From contig NZ_JAQGPN010000001.1 of the NCBI RefSeq assembly GCF_028826155.1, positions 2,795,501 through 2,859,500 of the forward strand: 64,000 nucleotides of DNA. The letters run 5' to 3'. Source of the DNA: Mesorhizobium shangrilense. Its GTDB lineage: Bacteria; Pseudomonadota; Alphaproteobacteria; Rhizobiales; Rhizobiaceae. The notes beneath the pieces were generated by a model. It did no database searches. It was not told the DNA's origin and saw only the letters and a program-made list of their open reading frames with translations. Numbering within the stretch: the stretch's first letter is position 1; the number at the start of each line of letters is the position of its first letter. A program made the translations under genes and the position numbers. Shown one piece after another: positions 16,035 to 26,065 of this stretch.

Positions 16035-16160
16035 ATGGCTGATCGCCTCGGCTCCCTGCCGCTGGACGGCGTATGCCACGTCTGCGAAAGGTCTGTCCTC
16101 GCGGCGCTGGGCGAGGAGCCGCCGCCACTGCTGCCGGGCAAGGACTTCTGCTTCTCGTGA
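16035..16160 (+). CDS. Possible 41-residue cysteine-containing small protein
   Basis: Between the flavin oxidase and clpP (15978-16295) the only ORF with a start and a ribosome site is this one: it starts MADRLGSLPLDGVCHVCERSV and ends FCFS. GGGAG lies three bases before the ATG, rather close. A CxxC pair and a third Cys could bind metal. Its frame is open back to the stop of the flavin oxidase gene, and codon use is GC-rich at third positions. I do not recognise it; it may be spurious. Confidence 0.25.
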   Translation: MADRLGSLPLDGVCHVCERSVLAALGEEPPPLLPGKDFCFS

Positions 16161-16200
16161 GGCGGCCGGAAAGGTTAATGAGCCAGCGCCGATTCGCGGC

Positions 16201-16231
16201 CTTGCGCAACGCGTGGTCGGCATCCTATTTA
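16201..16231 (+). promoter_or_regulatory. Candidate heat-shock (RpoH) promoter of clpP
   Basis: CTTGCG (16201-16206), 17 bases, CCTATTTA (16224-16231) resembles the alphaproteobacterial sigma-32 pattern (CTTG-type -35 and CYTATNT-type -10). It ends 65 bp before the clpP ATG. ClpP is heat-induced in these bacteria, which fits. The match is by eye. Confidence 0.45.
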
Positions 16232-16295
16232 GCAGACAGCCACCCAATCCCGATTCTGATCTTCACGCCGGAATCGCGTCCAACGAAGGACAGTG

Positions 16296-16928
16296 ATGAG
16301 AGATCCCGTCGAAACCTACATGAACCTCGTGCCGATGGTGGTCGAGCAGACCAATCGGGGCGAGCGCGCCTATGACATCTTCTCGCGCCTGCTCAAGGAG
16401 CGCATCATCTTCATCACCGGACCCGTCGAAGACGGCATGGCGACGCTGGTGTGCGCGCAGCTGCTCTTCCTTGAGGCCGAGAACCCCAAGAAGGAAATCA
16501 GCCTGTACATCAACTCGCCCGGCGGGGTGGTGACGTCCGGCATGGCCATCTACGACACGATGCAGTTCATCAAGCCTGCCGTGTCGACGCTCTGCACCGG
16601 TCAGGCCGCTTCGATGGGGTCGCTGTTGCTGTGCGCCGGCCACAAGGACATGCGCTTCGCGACGCCGAACGCCCGCATCATGGTTCACCAGCCTTCGGGC
16701 GGCTTCCAGGGCCAGGCTTCCGACATCGAGCGCCACGCGCAGGACATCATCAAGCTGAAGCGTCGCCTGAACGAAGTCTACGTGAAGCACACCGGCAAGG
16801 ACTACGAGACCATCGAGCGCACGCTCGACCGCGATCATTTCATGACGGCGGAAGAGGCGCAGGCGTTCGGGCTCATCGACAAGGTGATCACGACGCGCGA
16901 GGCGATGGAAACCAGCGTCACTGCCTGA
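16296..16928 (+). CDS. clpP: ATP-dependent Clp protease proteolytic subunit
   Basis: Serine protease that forms the two-ring barrel fed by ClpX or ClpA. The 210-residue protein carries the triad Ser106 ([11 protein letters not shown]), His131 (MVHQPSGG) and Asp180 (LDRDHF), with the head-domain glycine-rich strand [16 protein letters not shown] lies five bases before the ATG at 16296; a GTG directly before it is less likely. It is upstream of clpX and lon, the conserved alphaproteobacterial proteolysis cluster, but has its own terminator-like hairpin behind it. Confidence 0.97.
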   Translation: MRDPVETYMNLVPMVVEQTNRGERAYDIFSRLLKERIIFITGPVEDGMATLVCAQLLFLEAENPKKEISLYINSPGGVVTSGMAIYDTMQFIKPAVSTLCTGQAASMGSLLLCAGHKDMRFATPNARIMVHQPSGGFQGQASDIERHAQDIIKLKRRLNEVYVKHTGKDYETIERTLDRDHFMTAEEAQAFGLIDKVITTREAMETSVTA

Positions 16929-16946
16929 GCGCATATGTTCGTCGGC

Positions 16947-16998
16947 TGACGGAATGCCGCACCGCCGCAATTGGGTCGCGGCTGCGGCAATTCCGTCA
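16947..16998 (+). terminator. Long hairpin after clpP
   Basis: TGACGGAATGCCGC (16947-16960) pairs with GCGGCAATTCCGTCA (16984-16998) with a single bulged A, and an inner CCGC/GCGG extends it. The sequence after it is CAATTTGCTGTTT, a weak T run. It probably ends or attenuates the clpP transcript. The rest of the 310-bp clpP-clpX gap is AT-richer and must hold the clpX promoter, but I could not fix a convincing -35/-10 pair. Confidence 0.6.
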
Positions 16999-17238
16999 CA
17001 ATTTGCTGTTTCCTCGGCTGTGACGAATCCGTACGTTAAGCCTAAATTGAGCTTCGATGGCTTAATTTCGCATTGAAGACTGCCCGAGTCGCAAAGCGTG
17101 ACAGCCCCGGTCGTGATTGTCGGGATAATGCGATGCACGAGGCAAAACGGTTGGCACGGGCGCGTTCACGCCTTAGGTTGCGTGGAACAGGTGACTGAGG
17201 GTTCCGCTCCGCGCGGCCCCAAAGAGGACTGAGAAGGC

Positions 17239-18513
<1,275 letters not shown>

Positions 18514-18543
18514 GGCGCTCCGTTCCTTTCATTTTGTCTGCGG

Positions 18544-18569
18544 CGGCGCCTTCGGGCGCCGTCTTCGCG
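18544..18569 (+). terminator. Terminator of clpX
   Basis: CGGCGCC (18544-18550) pairs with GGCGCCG (18555-18561) around a TTCG tetraloop, an extra-stable hairpin, followed by TCTTCG. It is 31 bp after the clpX stop. The remaining gap to lon (to 18812) shows no other gene I can support. Confidence 0.65.
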
Positions 18570-18812
18570 TAGGCGCACGACAATGTCCGCGGCTTCGTCG
18601 CGACGCCGACGCCCTGGCCAGCGGAGGTCGCCGGAATCGCGGCCCGCACTTGATCTTTGTGCATTGCAACGCCAACTAACGACAGGTGGGTCGCGCGCTA
18701 GCTCTCCGTGCTGAAGGTCATCACCACAATGGATGATAGGCGGAAGCCCTCGCGGCTATTATGATGGGATTCGCGGCAGGCTCTTTGGCGGTCGCGACAG
18801 AAAGGTAAGACA

Positions 18813-21227
18813 ATGGCCAAATCACCCCGGTCTTCCGGCAGCGGCGTTTTCGCAGTCCTCCCACTGCGCGACATCGTCGTGTTTCCGCACATGATCGTCC
18901 CGCTCTTCGTTGGGCGTGAGAAGTCGATCAAGGCGCTGGAAGAGGTGATGGGCGCGGAGAAGCAGATCCTTCTCGCGACCCAGATGAATGCGGCTGACGA
19001 CGATCCGGCAGCCGACGCGATTTACGACATCGGCACTCTTGCCAACGTGCTGCAGCTCCTGAAGCTGCCCGACGGCACCGTCAAGGTGCTGGTCGAGGGA
19101 ACCGCGCGCGCCAAGATCAGCACTTTCACGGACCGTGCCGACTTTCACGAGGCGAGCGCGGGCATCCTGGTGGAGCCGGAAGAGGACGAAGTCGAGGTCG
19201 AGGCGCTGGCCCGCTCGGTCGTGGCCGATTTCGAGAACTACGTGAAGCTCAACAAGAAGATCTCTCCGGAGGTCGTGGGCGCGGCCGGCCAGATCGAGGA
19301 CTATTCCAAGCTGGCGGACACCGTCGCCTCGCATCTTGCGATCAAGATCCCCGAGAAGCAGGAGATGCTCGGCACGCTGTCCGTCAAGGAGCGGCTCGAG
19401 AAGGCCATGGGCTTCATGGAAGCCGAGATCTCCGTGCTCCAGGTGGAGAAGCGCATCCGCTCGCGCGTCAAGCGCCAGATGGAGAAGACGCAGCGCGAGT
19501 ACTACCTCAACGAGCAGATGAAGGCGATCCAGAAGGAACTCGGCGAAGGCGAGGACGGCCGCGACGAGACCGCCGAGATCGAGGAGCGCATCAAGAAGAC
19601 CAAGCTCTCCAAGGAGGCGCGCGAAAAGGCGCAAGCCGAGCTGAAGAAGCTGAAGACGATGTCGCCCATGTCGGCCGAGGCGACGGTGGTTCGCAACTAT
19701 CTCGACTGGCTGCTGTCGATCCCTTGGGGCAAGAATTCCAAGGTCAAGCAGGACCTGAACTTTGCCCAGGAAGTGCTCGACACGGACCACTACGGCCTCG
19801 AGAAGGTCAAGGAACGCATCGTCGAGTATCTGGCCGTGCAGAGCCGCCAGCGGAAGATCAAGGGGCCGATCCTGTGCCTCGTCGGTCCTCCCGGCGTCGG
19901 CAAGACCTCGCTCGGCAAGTCGATCGCCAAGGCGACCGGACGCGAGTTCGTGCGCATGGCGCTGGGCGGCGTTCGTGACGAGGCCGAGATCCGCGGCCAC
20001 CGCCGGACCTATATCGGCTCGATGCCCGGCAAGGTCATCCAGTCGATGAAGAAGGCGAAGAAGTCCAATCCGCTCTTCCTGCTCGACGAGATCGACAAGA
20101 TGGGCATGGATTTCCGCGGCGACCCGTCGTCGGCTTTGCTGGAGGTGCTCGATCCGGAGCAGAACTCGTCCTTCATGGACCACTATCTCGAGGTCGAATA
20201 CGATCTGTCGAGCGTGATGTTCGTGACAACGGCGAATACGCTGAACATCCCTGCGCCCCTCATGGACCGCATGGAGATCATCCGTCTCGCCGGCTACACC
20301 GAGGACGAGAAGGTCGAGATCGCCAAGCGGCACCTGATGCCGAAGGTGGTCCGCGATCACGCGCTGCAGCCGAAGGAGTTCTCCGTCGGCGACGACGCGA
20401 TCCGCTCGATCATCCAGACCTACACGCGGGAGGCGGGCGTCCGTAGCCTCGAGCGCGAGCTGATGAAGCTTGGGCGCAAGGCGGTCACCGAGATCCTCAG
20501 GACCAAGAAGAAGTCCGTGAAGATCACGCCGGAGAACCTGTCCGACTATCTCGGCGTGCCGCGCTATCGGTACGGGCAGGTCGAGGGCGAGGATCAGGTG
20601 GGCGTCGTCACGGGTCTTGCCTGGACTGAGGTCGGCGGCGAGCTGTTGACCGTCGAGGGCGTCATGATGCCCGGCAAGGGCAAGATGACGGTGACGGGCA
20701 ACCTCAGGGACGTCATGAAGGAATCGATCTCTGCGGCGGCATCCTACGTCCGCAGCCGGGCCATCGATTTCGGCATCGAGCCGCCGCTGTTCGACAAGCG
20801 CGACATCCACGTGCACGTGCCGGAAGGCGCCACGCCGAAGGATGGTCCGTCCGCAGGCACCGCGATGGCCACCGCCATCGTGTCGATCCTGACCGGCATT
20901 CCCGTTCGCAAGGACGTGGCGATGACGGGCGAGATCACGCTGCGCGGGCGCGTCCTGCCGATCGGCGGCCTCAAGGAGAAGCTGCTTGCGGCTCTTCGCG
21001 GCGGCATCAAGAAGGTGCTGATCCCGGAGGAGAACGCCAAGGACCTGGCGGAGATCCCCGACAACGTGAAGAGCGGCATGGAGATCGTCCCTGTGAGCCG
21101 CGTCGGCGAGGTGCTCAAGCACGCCCTTGTGCGCATGCCGGATCCGATCGAGTGGACCGAACCGGCGGAAGCGGTGTCCGCCAAGGTCGACACGGCGGGC
21201 GAGGCCGGAAAGACCCTCGCTCACTAG
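18813..21227 (+). CDS. lon: Endopeptidase La (Lon protease)
   Basis: ATP-dependent protease degrading damaged proteins and regulators such as CcrM in alphaproteobacteria. The 804-residue protein has the N-terminal LON substrate domain ([20 protein letters not shown]), a long coiled-coil region (about 180-300), AAA+ Walker [14 protein letters not shown] and Walker [13 protein letters not shown], and the Ser-Lys dyad protease: Ser680 in [11 protein letters not shown] and Lys723 in [15 protein letters not shown] precedes the ATG. Two terminators follow the stop. Confidence 0.98.
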   Translation: MAKSPRSSGSGVFAVLPLRDIVVFPHMIVPLFVGREKSIKALEEVMGAEKQILLATQMNAADDDPAADAIYDIGTLANVLQLLKLPDGTVKVLVEGTARAKISTFTDRADFHEASAGILVEPEEDEVEVEALARSVVADFENYVKLNKKISPEVVGAAGQIEDYSKLADTVASHLAIKIPEKQEMLGTLSVKERLEKAMGFMEAEISVLQVEKRIRSRVKRQMEKTQREYYLNEQMKAIQKELGEGEDGRDETAEIEERIKKTKLSKEAREKAQAELKKLKTMSPMSAEATVVRNYLDWLLSIPWGKNSKVKQDLNFAQEVLDTDHYGLEKVKERIVEYLAVQSRQRKIKGPILCLVGPPGVGKTSLGKSIAKATGREFVRMALGGVRDEAEIRGHRRTYIGSMPGKVIQSMKKAKKSNPLFLLDEIDKMGMDFRGDPSSALLEVLDPEQNSSFMDHYLEVEYDLSSVMFVTTANTLNIPAPLMDRMEIIRLAGYTEDEKVEIAKRHLMPKVVRDHALQPKEFSVGDDAIRSIIQTYTREAGVRSLERELMKLGRKAVTEILRTKKKSVKITPENLSDYLGVPRYRYGQVEGEDQVGVVTGLAWTEVGGELLTVEGVMMPGKGKMTVTGNLRDVMKESISAAASYVRSRAIDFGIEPPLFDKRDIHVHVPEGATPKDGPSAGTAMATAIVSILTGIPVRKDVAMTGEITLRGRVLPIGGLKEKLLAALRGGIKKVLIPEENAKDLAEIPDNVKSGMEIVPVSRVGEVLKHALVRMPDPIEWTEPAEAVSAKVDTAGEAGKTLAH

Positions 21228-21256
21228 AAACGGTCGCAATGTTGCGCTGCATCACG

Positions 21257-21315
21257 AAAAGCCGGGCTCCCAGCCCGGCTTTTCTGTGAGAAACCGCGGA
21301 ATTCTGCGGTTTTTC
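21257..21315 (+). terminator. Tandem intrinsic terminators of lon
   Basis: First hairpin: AAAAGCCGGGCT (21257-21268) with AGCCCGGCTTTT (21272-21283). Second: AAACCGC (21291-21297) with GCGGTTT (21306-21312), then TT. Both have the classical GC stem plus T run. Confidence 0.88.
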
Positions 21316-21338
21316 TGCTGTTCAGGCCAGATTTCCGC

Positions 21339-21367
21339 TTGGTTGCGGGAGCGCTTCTTTCTAATGT
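21339..21367 (+). promoter_or_regulatory. Candidate promoter of the HU gene
   Basis: TTGGTT (21339-21344), 17-base spacer, TAATGT (21362-21367), placed 55 bp before the HU start and after the lon terminators. A reasonable sigma-70 type match by eye. Confidence 0.4.
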
Positions 21368-21422
21368 CCCTTTCCTGCCGGGCGACTCGTGTCCCCGGTT
21401 CTTTCTCATGGAAGGGAACTTG

Positions 21423-21695
21423 ATGAACAAGAACGAACTCGTATCCGCGGTTGCCGAAGCCGCGAAGCTCTCCAAGGGCGACGCTCAATCGGCCGTCGAT
21501 GCCGTGTTTTCCGTCATCACCTCCGAACTGAAGAATGGCGGTGACGTCCGCCTCGTCGGCTTTGGCAACTTCAGCGTATCGAAGCGCGCCGCCTCGACCG
21601 GCCGCAATCCTCAGACGGGCGCCGAAGTGCAGATTCCTGCCCGCACGGTTCCGAAGTTCTCTGCTGGCAAGGGCCTGAAGGACGCCGTCAACTGA
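21423..21695 (+). CDS. hup: DNA-binding protein HU
   Basis: Nucleoid protein that bends DNA as a dimer. The 90-residue sequence shows the HU core: MNKNELVSAVAEAAKLSKGD, VRLVGFGNFSVSKRAA, the DNA-binding arm GRNPQTGAEVQIPARTVPKF and the end SAGKGLKDAVN. The frame is open upstream to 21339, but the start here is set by AAGGGA and by the family N-terminus. It follows lon, as in many alphaproteobacteria, with its own promoter and terminator. Confidence 0.97.
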   Translation: MNKNELVSAVAEAAKLSKGDAQSAVDAVFSVITSELKNGGDVRLVGFGNFSVSKRAASTGRNPQTGAEVQIPARTVPKFSAGKGLKDAVN

Positions 21696-21719
21696 GCGTA
21701 CTTTCCTGACATCCGTCGG

Positions 21720-21745
21720 AAAGCCGGGCTGGCCCCGGCTTTTTC
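21720..21745 (+). terminator. Terminator of the HU gene
   Basis: AAAGCCGGG (21720-21728) pairs with CCCGGCTTT (21734-21742) and is followed by more T. It partly faces the convergent AraC gene as well. Confidence 0.85.
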
Positions 21746-21748
21746 CGC

Positions 21749-22579
21749 TCACGGCTGGGCGGATTTCTGAAGGTAGCTGCGGGGCGAAACGCCCATCATC
21801 CGCCGAAACATGGTGGTGAAGGCGGGCGCGCTGTCGTAGCCGAGATCCAGCGCTACGCGAGTCACGGGTTGGCCCTCGGCCAGGCGTGGCAGCGCTGCGA
21901 AAAGGCAGGCCTGCTGGCGCCAGGTGGACAGGCTCAGCCCTGTCTCCCGAAGGAAGGCCCGCGTGAAGCTCCGGCGGCTCATGCCAAGCCGGTCCGCCCA
22001 ATCCTCGATCGTGGCGCGCGACGAGGGATTCTGGACGAAGGTACGGCAGAGCGCCGCCATCCGCGCCTCGGTCGGGAAGGGCAGGGCGAGCGGCAACTCC
22101 GGCAGATTGGGGATCTCGAGCAGCAGCAGTTCCGTCAGCAGCGCTTCGCGTTCGCCGCCCTTGCCGCCAGCTCTTGCTGATTTCGAAAGTTCCACGATCA
22201 ACGCGCGCATGAGATCGGTGATCGCCACCACGCGTAGCGCACTCGAACTGCCGCCGACGGCGTCGGGCACGATGTAGATCGATCGCATGCTAACACTGCC
22301 CAGCATGTCGACCGAGTGCTCCACATGCGCCGGGATCCACATGGCGTGGTCGGGCGGGACGATCCAACGCCCGGCATCGGTGGCGACCATGACGACGCCG
22401 TGAAGCGCATGGAGCAGCTGCGAACGGCTGTGCCGGTGCGGCGTGACGACGAAGCCGTCCGGATATTCGGTGGGAAGGGCAATGACCGCGCCCTCCGCGT
22501 GCTCCAGCCATTCGAGCCGCTGCTCATGCAGGCGCTCCAGATCGTGTGCGCCGGAGGAAGGGATGGGGGGCATCTTCAT
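21749..22579 (-). CDS. AraC-family transcriptional regulator with N-terminal cupin
   Basis: A 276-residue regulator. The N-terminal half is a cupin-like sensor (TPHRHSRSQLLHALHGVV, then PPDHAMWIPAHVEHS). The C-terminal half has two helix-turn-helix motifs: IEDWADRLGMSRRSFTRAFL and VTRVALDLGYDSAPAFTTMF, ending MMGVSPRSYLQ. It is divergent from the MFS efflux gene, with 100 bp between, and this AraC/MFS pairing usually means it controls that transporter. The start at 22579 (MKMPPIPS) is uncertain by two residues. Confidence 0.88.
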   Translation of the reverse strand: MKMPPIPSSGAHDLERLHEQRLEWLEHAEGAVIALPTEYPDGFVVTPHRHSRSQLLHALHGVVMVATDAGRWIVPPDHAMWIPAHVEHSVDMLGSVSMRSIYIVPDAVGGSSSALRVVAITDLMRALIVELSKSARAGGKGGEREALLTELLLLEIPNLPELPLALPFPTEARMAALCRTFVQNPSSRATIEDWADRLGMSRRSFTRAFLRETGLSLSTWRQQACLFAALPRLAEGQPVTRVALDLGYDSAPAFTTMFRRMMGVSPRSYLQKSAQP

Positions 22580-22679
22580 TCTGGCCCACTTGCAAAGGTA
22601 ATGGACCAAACCACGAAAGCCGTCCATTCACAACCGGCGTATAGCCATGCAGTTTGCGGGTAATCTCCGCGGAGCCCAA

Positions 22680-23888
22680 GTGTCCGACACCACAGCATCC
22701 CCAAGTCCCAGCGTTGCGACCAATACCGCCATGGCGGTGATCCTGGCGATCAGCTTCAGCCACATGCTGAACGACATCATGCAGTCGCTGCTGTCGGCGA
22801 TCTATCCGATGCTGAAGGACGGCTACCGGCTCGACTTCTGGCAGATCGGGATGCTGACCCTGACGTTCCAGGTGACAGCCTCGCTCTTCCAGCCTCTCGT
22901 GGGCATCTACACCGACAAGCGACCGCTGCCCTATTCGTTGCCTTTCGGCATGGGCTCGACGCTGATCGGCCTGGTGGTGCTGGCCTATGCGGGCAACTAT
23001 TGGCTGCTGCTGACAGGCGCCGCCTTCATCGGCTTCGGGTCGGCCGTCTTCCATCCGGAGGCCTCACGCGTGGCGCGCATGGCTTCCGGCGGGCGCTACG
23101 GCCTCGCCCAGTCCCTGTTCCAGGTCGGCGGCAATTTCGGCCAGTCGATCGGGCCATTGCTGGCGGCGTTCATCGTGGTGCCGCTCGGCCAGGGCAGCGT
23201 CGCATGGTTCTCGCTTGCCGCGCTTCTCGGCATGGGCGTTCTGTGGCAGGTGAGCAACTGGTACAGCCGCAATCGCGTCGCCGTCGCGACGAATGTGAGC
23301 TCGGCGATCATCGCCATCTCTCGCAGCCGCCTCGTCATAGCCTTGCTGGTCCTGGTGGCCTTGACCTTCTCCAAGAACGTCTACATGGCCAGCATTTCGA
23401 GCTACTACACGTTCTACCTCATCGAGAAGTTCGGCGTGTCGGTGCAGGATTCGCAGGTATTCCTGTTCCTGTTCCTGTTTGCCGCAGCACTCGGCACGGT
23501 GATCGGCGGGCCGATCGGCGACCGGTACGGCGCAAAGTTCGTGATCTGGCTCTCGATCGTCGGCGCGGTGCCGTTCACGCTGGCGTTGCCCTATGTCGAC
23601 AGCCTGTTCTGGACGGCTGTTCTCAGCTTCGCCATCGGCGTGATCATGGCCTCGTCCTTCCCGGCCATCGTGGTCTTCGCCCAGGAACTGCTGCCCGGCC
23701 GCGTCGGCATGGTTGCCGGCGTCTTCTTCGGCTTCGCCTTCGGGATCGGAGGCATAGCTGCGGCCGTGCTTGGCATTCTTGCCGACACGCATGGCATCGA
23801 TTTCGTCTACATGGTGTGCTCGTATCTGCCGTTGCTCGGGCTTCTCACGATCTTCCTGCCGAAGGGTGGGCATCGCGCCGTGAGATAG
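22680..23888 (+). CDS. MFS transporter of the fosmidomycin-resistance type
   Basis: A 402-residue inner-membrane transporter with about 12 membrane segments. The N-terminal part (ISFSHMLNDIMQSLLSAIYPMLK) and FGSAVFHPEASRVA in the fourth segment region, with IGGPIGDRYGAK in the centre, match the Fsr group that exports fosmidomycin and related compounds. The start is GTG at 22680, five bases after GGAG; the upstream ATG at 22647 lacks such a site. The substrate in this organism is not known. It is divergent from the AraC regulator. Confidence 0.85.
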   Translation: MSDTTASPSPSVATNTAMAVILAISFSHMLNDIMQSLLSAIYPMLKDGYRLDFWQIGMLTLTFQVTASLFQPLVGIYTDKRPLPYSLPFGMGSTLIGLVVLAYAGNYWLLLTGAAFIGFGSAVFHPEASRVARMASGGRYGLAQSLFQVGGNFGQSIGPLLAAFIVVPLGQGSVAWFSLAALLGMGVLWQVSNWYSRNRVAVATNVSSAIIAISRSRLVIALLVLVALTFSKNVYMASISSYYTFYLIEKFGVSVQDSQVFLFLFLFAAALGTVIGGPIGDRYGAKFVIWLSIVGAVPFTLALPYVDSLFWTAVLSFAIGVIMASSFPAIVVFAQELLPGRVGMVAGVFFGFAFGIGGIAAAVLGILADTHGIDFVYMVCSYLPLLGLLTIFLPKGGHRAVR

Positions 23889-23924
23889 CCTGCGGTTGGC
23901 CGCGAAGCGAAAGGCTACCGCGGC

Positions 23925-24191
23925 TCAGCGCCCGCCGGCGGTGCGCGTCCGGCCGGGCTCACGAGCGAGCGGAAAACGGACCACGTTGCCAGAAGCGGCT
24001 TCGTCCACCTTGCCGACCGGGTTTGGGCCGGCCTGAACATGTCCCGCTCCGCGATAGTCGCCGAGTTCCGACACGTTCCCGTTCATCATGCCGGCCCGCG
24101 CCTCGCGCGCGGCAAGCAGTTCCAGCAGTTCCGGCCTCAAGCCGTCGCCGCGCCTGGCGGCTATCTCGTGGAATCCTGGCAGTCCAAGCAT
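23925..24191 (-). CDS. Hypothetical 88-residue protein downstream of tonB
   Basis: I do not recognise this protein. It starts MLGLPGFHEIAARRG and continues with a Leu/Glu-rich helix (ELLELLAAREARAG) and a Gly-rich tail. Codon use is GC-rich at third positions like its neighbours, and GAGG lies nine bases before the ATG. It follows tonB on the same strand by 62 bp, so it may be the last gene of the haem-receptor operon. It shows no signal peptide or membrane segment. A GTG start six bases upstream is possible. Confidence 0.5.
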   Translation of the reverse strand: MLGLPGFHEIAARRGDGLRPELLELLAAREARAGMMNGNVSELGDYRGAGHVQAGPNPVGKVDEAASGNVVRFPLAREPGRTRTAGGR

Positions 24192-24253
24192 GGTCACGGA
24201 CCTCGTTTTCCGATGAACGTCGTTGGGCCGTGCTGGGTTGCGTCGAAGCGAAG

Positions 24254-25624
24254 CTACCTGGCGATGCCGAGAGGCACGGCAAACGCCCAGGTCGAGCGGC
24301 CGGCATCGGCAGGAATGGGAGGAAAGGGGGCGGCGCGCCGCACGACGGCGAGCGCAGCCTCGTCCAGTGCGTCCGAACCGGAAGTGCGGGTGATACGCAC
24401 CCCGCTGACGCTGCCGTTGGCGGCGACCGTGAACCCCACATGCACGTCGTTTCTGGCCTGCCTGATGGCTGAACGGGGAATGCCGCGCAGCGAACGCCTC
24501 AGCTTGGCGACAACCTTGCCGGGATAGTTGGAGACGGCGGCGTTGCCTGCCGCACCCTTGCCGCTGTTGCCCTTGTTCAGGACCTTGCCGTTGTTTTCGC
24601 CGTCAGCGACGCCCTTGCGGGTGTTCTGCTTGCCCTGGCCGCCCGCCCCGCTGTCATCAGCCTTTGCGGAACGGGTTTCCTTCGGCTTTGCCGTTTCGGT
24701 GGGAGCTTCCCGCTTGGGCTTTCTTGTCTCGGCCTTCTTCGGCTCTTCCTTCGCCGGCTTGCGTGGCTCGGCCTTTTCGGGCGGCTTGATCGGCTCGGGT
24801 TCCGGAACGATCGTCTCCGCCGTCCGCAACGGCTCGATTTCCCGTGGCTTCTCGGCTTCGGTTTTCGTCGGAGGCGTGGCTTCGGCTGGCTGCGGCTCGG
24901 GAGCGGGCACACGCACGACGGGAGCAGGTTCGACCTGTGGCGGCACGGTATTGTCGTTCGCCGCATCCGGCATCGTTGCCGTGAGGATTTCCGGCAGCAC
25001 CTCGGTCACAACCGGCGCTGGCTCGGGCTCGATGCGCTCCGGCAACGCTTCAGTCGCGGCTTCCGGGGGCGGCTGCAGCGCGGCCGTTTCCCTAGTCGGC
25101 TCGAGGACTTCGGTGGTCGGCGCCTCGACGGCGTCGCTGATTTGCGTGGGGACCGCTTCGGCATCGACCGTCTCGACGGGCGTGGCGTCGAGCATGGTGA
25201 TCAACGTCACGCTGGTGACGTTGGGCTCCGTCTCCTGCAACTCTCCCGCGGCTGCTTCATCGGCCGGGGCATTGCCGAGCATGACCACGCCCGCATCTTG
25301 CGAGCCTTCGATCAGGACAGATTCGACGTTCGTCACCACGAAGAACGCCGCCACGGCTGCATGGAAGACGCAGGAGGCGATCAGCGCGTACTTCCATTTG
25401 CGAGCGGTTCGTGAAGACTTCGGAGCCGCCGCGAGCGGAGCATCGGCGGGCTTCTCCAGCCGCCAGCCGCCGTCGGCGAGAAGCATCGGTTCAGCCCGGT
25501 CGCGCGTCGTAGGCTCCAGAGCGTCGCGCGGAATCGCGATGCGCGGGTCATCCGGCTCGAGCGGCAGCGCCGCCAGCCCGGAAACGGGCCACGCCTGCCG
25601 CAAGAAGGAAGGTTCGACACCCAC
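24254..25624 (-). CDS. tonB: TonB energy transducer of the haem-uptake locus
   Basis: Links the proton motive force of the inner membrane to the outer-membrane haem receptor. The 456-residue protein has a cytosolic N-terminal extension of about 75 residues, one membrane segment (about 79-97) with the conserved Ser-x3-His motif (SCVFH, Ser84/His88) needed for ExbB/ExbD coupling, a long Pro/Glu/Lys-rich periplasmic spacer, and the TonB C-terminal domain (YPGKVVAKLRRSLR ... VGFTVAANGSVSGVRI). The start is GTG with a weak purine-rich site. exbB and exbD are not in the window. Confidence 0.9.
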   Translation of the reverse strand: MGVEPSFLRQAWPVSGLAALPLEPDDPRIAIPRDALEPTTRDRAEPMLLADGGWRLEKPADAPLAAAPKSSRTARKWKYALIASCVFHAAVAAFFVVTNVESVLIEGSQDAGVVMLGNAPADEAAAGELQETEPNVTSVTLITMLDATPVETVDAEAVPTQISDAVEAPTTEVLEPTRETAALQPPPEAATEALPERIEPEPAPVVTEVLPEILTATMPDAANDNTVPPQVEPAPVVRVPAPEPQPAEATPPTKTEAEKPREIEPLRTAETIVPEPEPIKPPEKAEPRKPAKEEPKKAETRKPKREAPTETAKPKETRSAKADDSGAGGQGKQNTRKGVADGENNGKVLNKGNSGKGAAGNAAVSNYPGKVVAKLRRSLRGIPRSAIRQARNDVHVGFTVAANGSVSGVRITRTSGSDALDEAALAVVRRAAPFPPIPADAGRSTWAFAVPLGIAR

Positions 25625-25636
25625 GGCGCTCGCCCC

Positions 25637-26056
25637 CTAGACGCCGAACTCGATGACGGCCTTGGAACTGGTCGCGAGCCGGCGCATGCAAGCAGCCGGC
25701 TCGACGCCGTCGCCCGTGCAGTCGGTCGCGCTGTTGACCAGCACCCGGGAAACCTTGGCGCAATCGGTCCCGGCGAGTTCGAAGCGCGTCACCTTGGTCT
25801 TGCCCTCCGGCAGTTCCTTGAAGTCGAGCACCGTGAGGCGGTCTACGACACCCTGCTCGTTGAAGAGCGCCACCTCGAACGCGGCGCGCGACAATTCCGC
25901 GCCGAGCCTGTTGGTGACGACGAAAGTGAGGCGGCAGCCCTTCTCCGAGGACTGCGCGCCGTTGAGTTCCAGAAGCAGGGACGGATTGCCATCCTGCGCC
26001 TGCGAAGGCGAGGCGCTGAGCAGCGCTGCGAACAGTAGGGCGATCGTCTGCTTCAT
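25637..26056 (-). CDS. Conserved periplasmic protein between haem receptor and tonB
   Basis: A 139-residue exported protein: signal peptide MKQTIALLFAALLSASPSQA, then a beta-rich domain with four cysteines (Gly-Cys-Arg in the first strand, TDCAKV, TDCTGD and ACMRR) that could form two disulfides. I do not recognise a named family; similar small proteins occur beside tonB in other alphaproteobacteria. AGGAG lies six bases before the ATG, nine bases after the hmuR stop, and tonB starts 12 bases after its end, so it is part of the operon. Confidence 0.75.
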   Translation of the reverse strand: MKQTIALLFAALLSASPSQAQDGNPSLLLELNGAQSSEKGCRLTFVVTNRLGAELSRAAFEVALFNEQGVVDRLTVLDFKELPEGKTKVTRFELAGTDCAKVSRVLVNSATDCTGDGVEPAACMRRLATSSKAVIEFGV

Positions 26057-26065
26057 CGGTAGCTC

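Noticed and set aside
16929..17238. Promoter of clpX with GATAAT as -10
   Set aside because: The nearest -35-like hexamer is 19-20 bases away, too far for confidence.
18761..18808. 15-codon ORF ending four bases before the lon ATG
   Set aside because: It has no ribosome site and no other support; likely chance, though coupling to lon is conceivable.
18822..21239. 805-residue minus-strand ORF opposite lon
   Set aside because: A long antisense open frame produced by the GC-rich third positions of lon; its composition is not protein-like.
24528..25640. 370-residue plus-strand ORF opposite tonB
   Set aside because: It is the low-complexity mirror of the Pro/Glu/Lys-rich TonB spacer.
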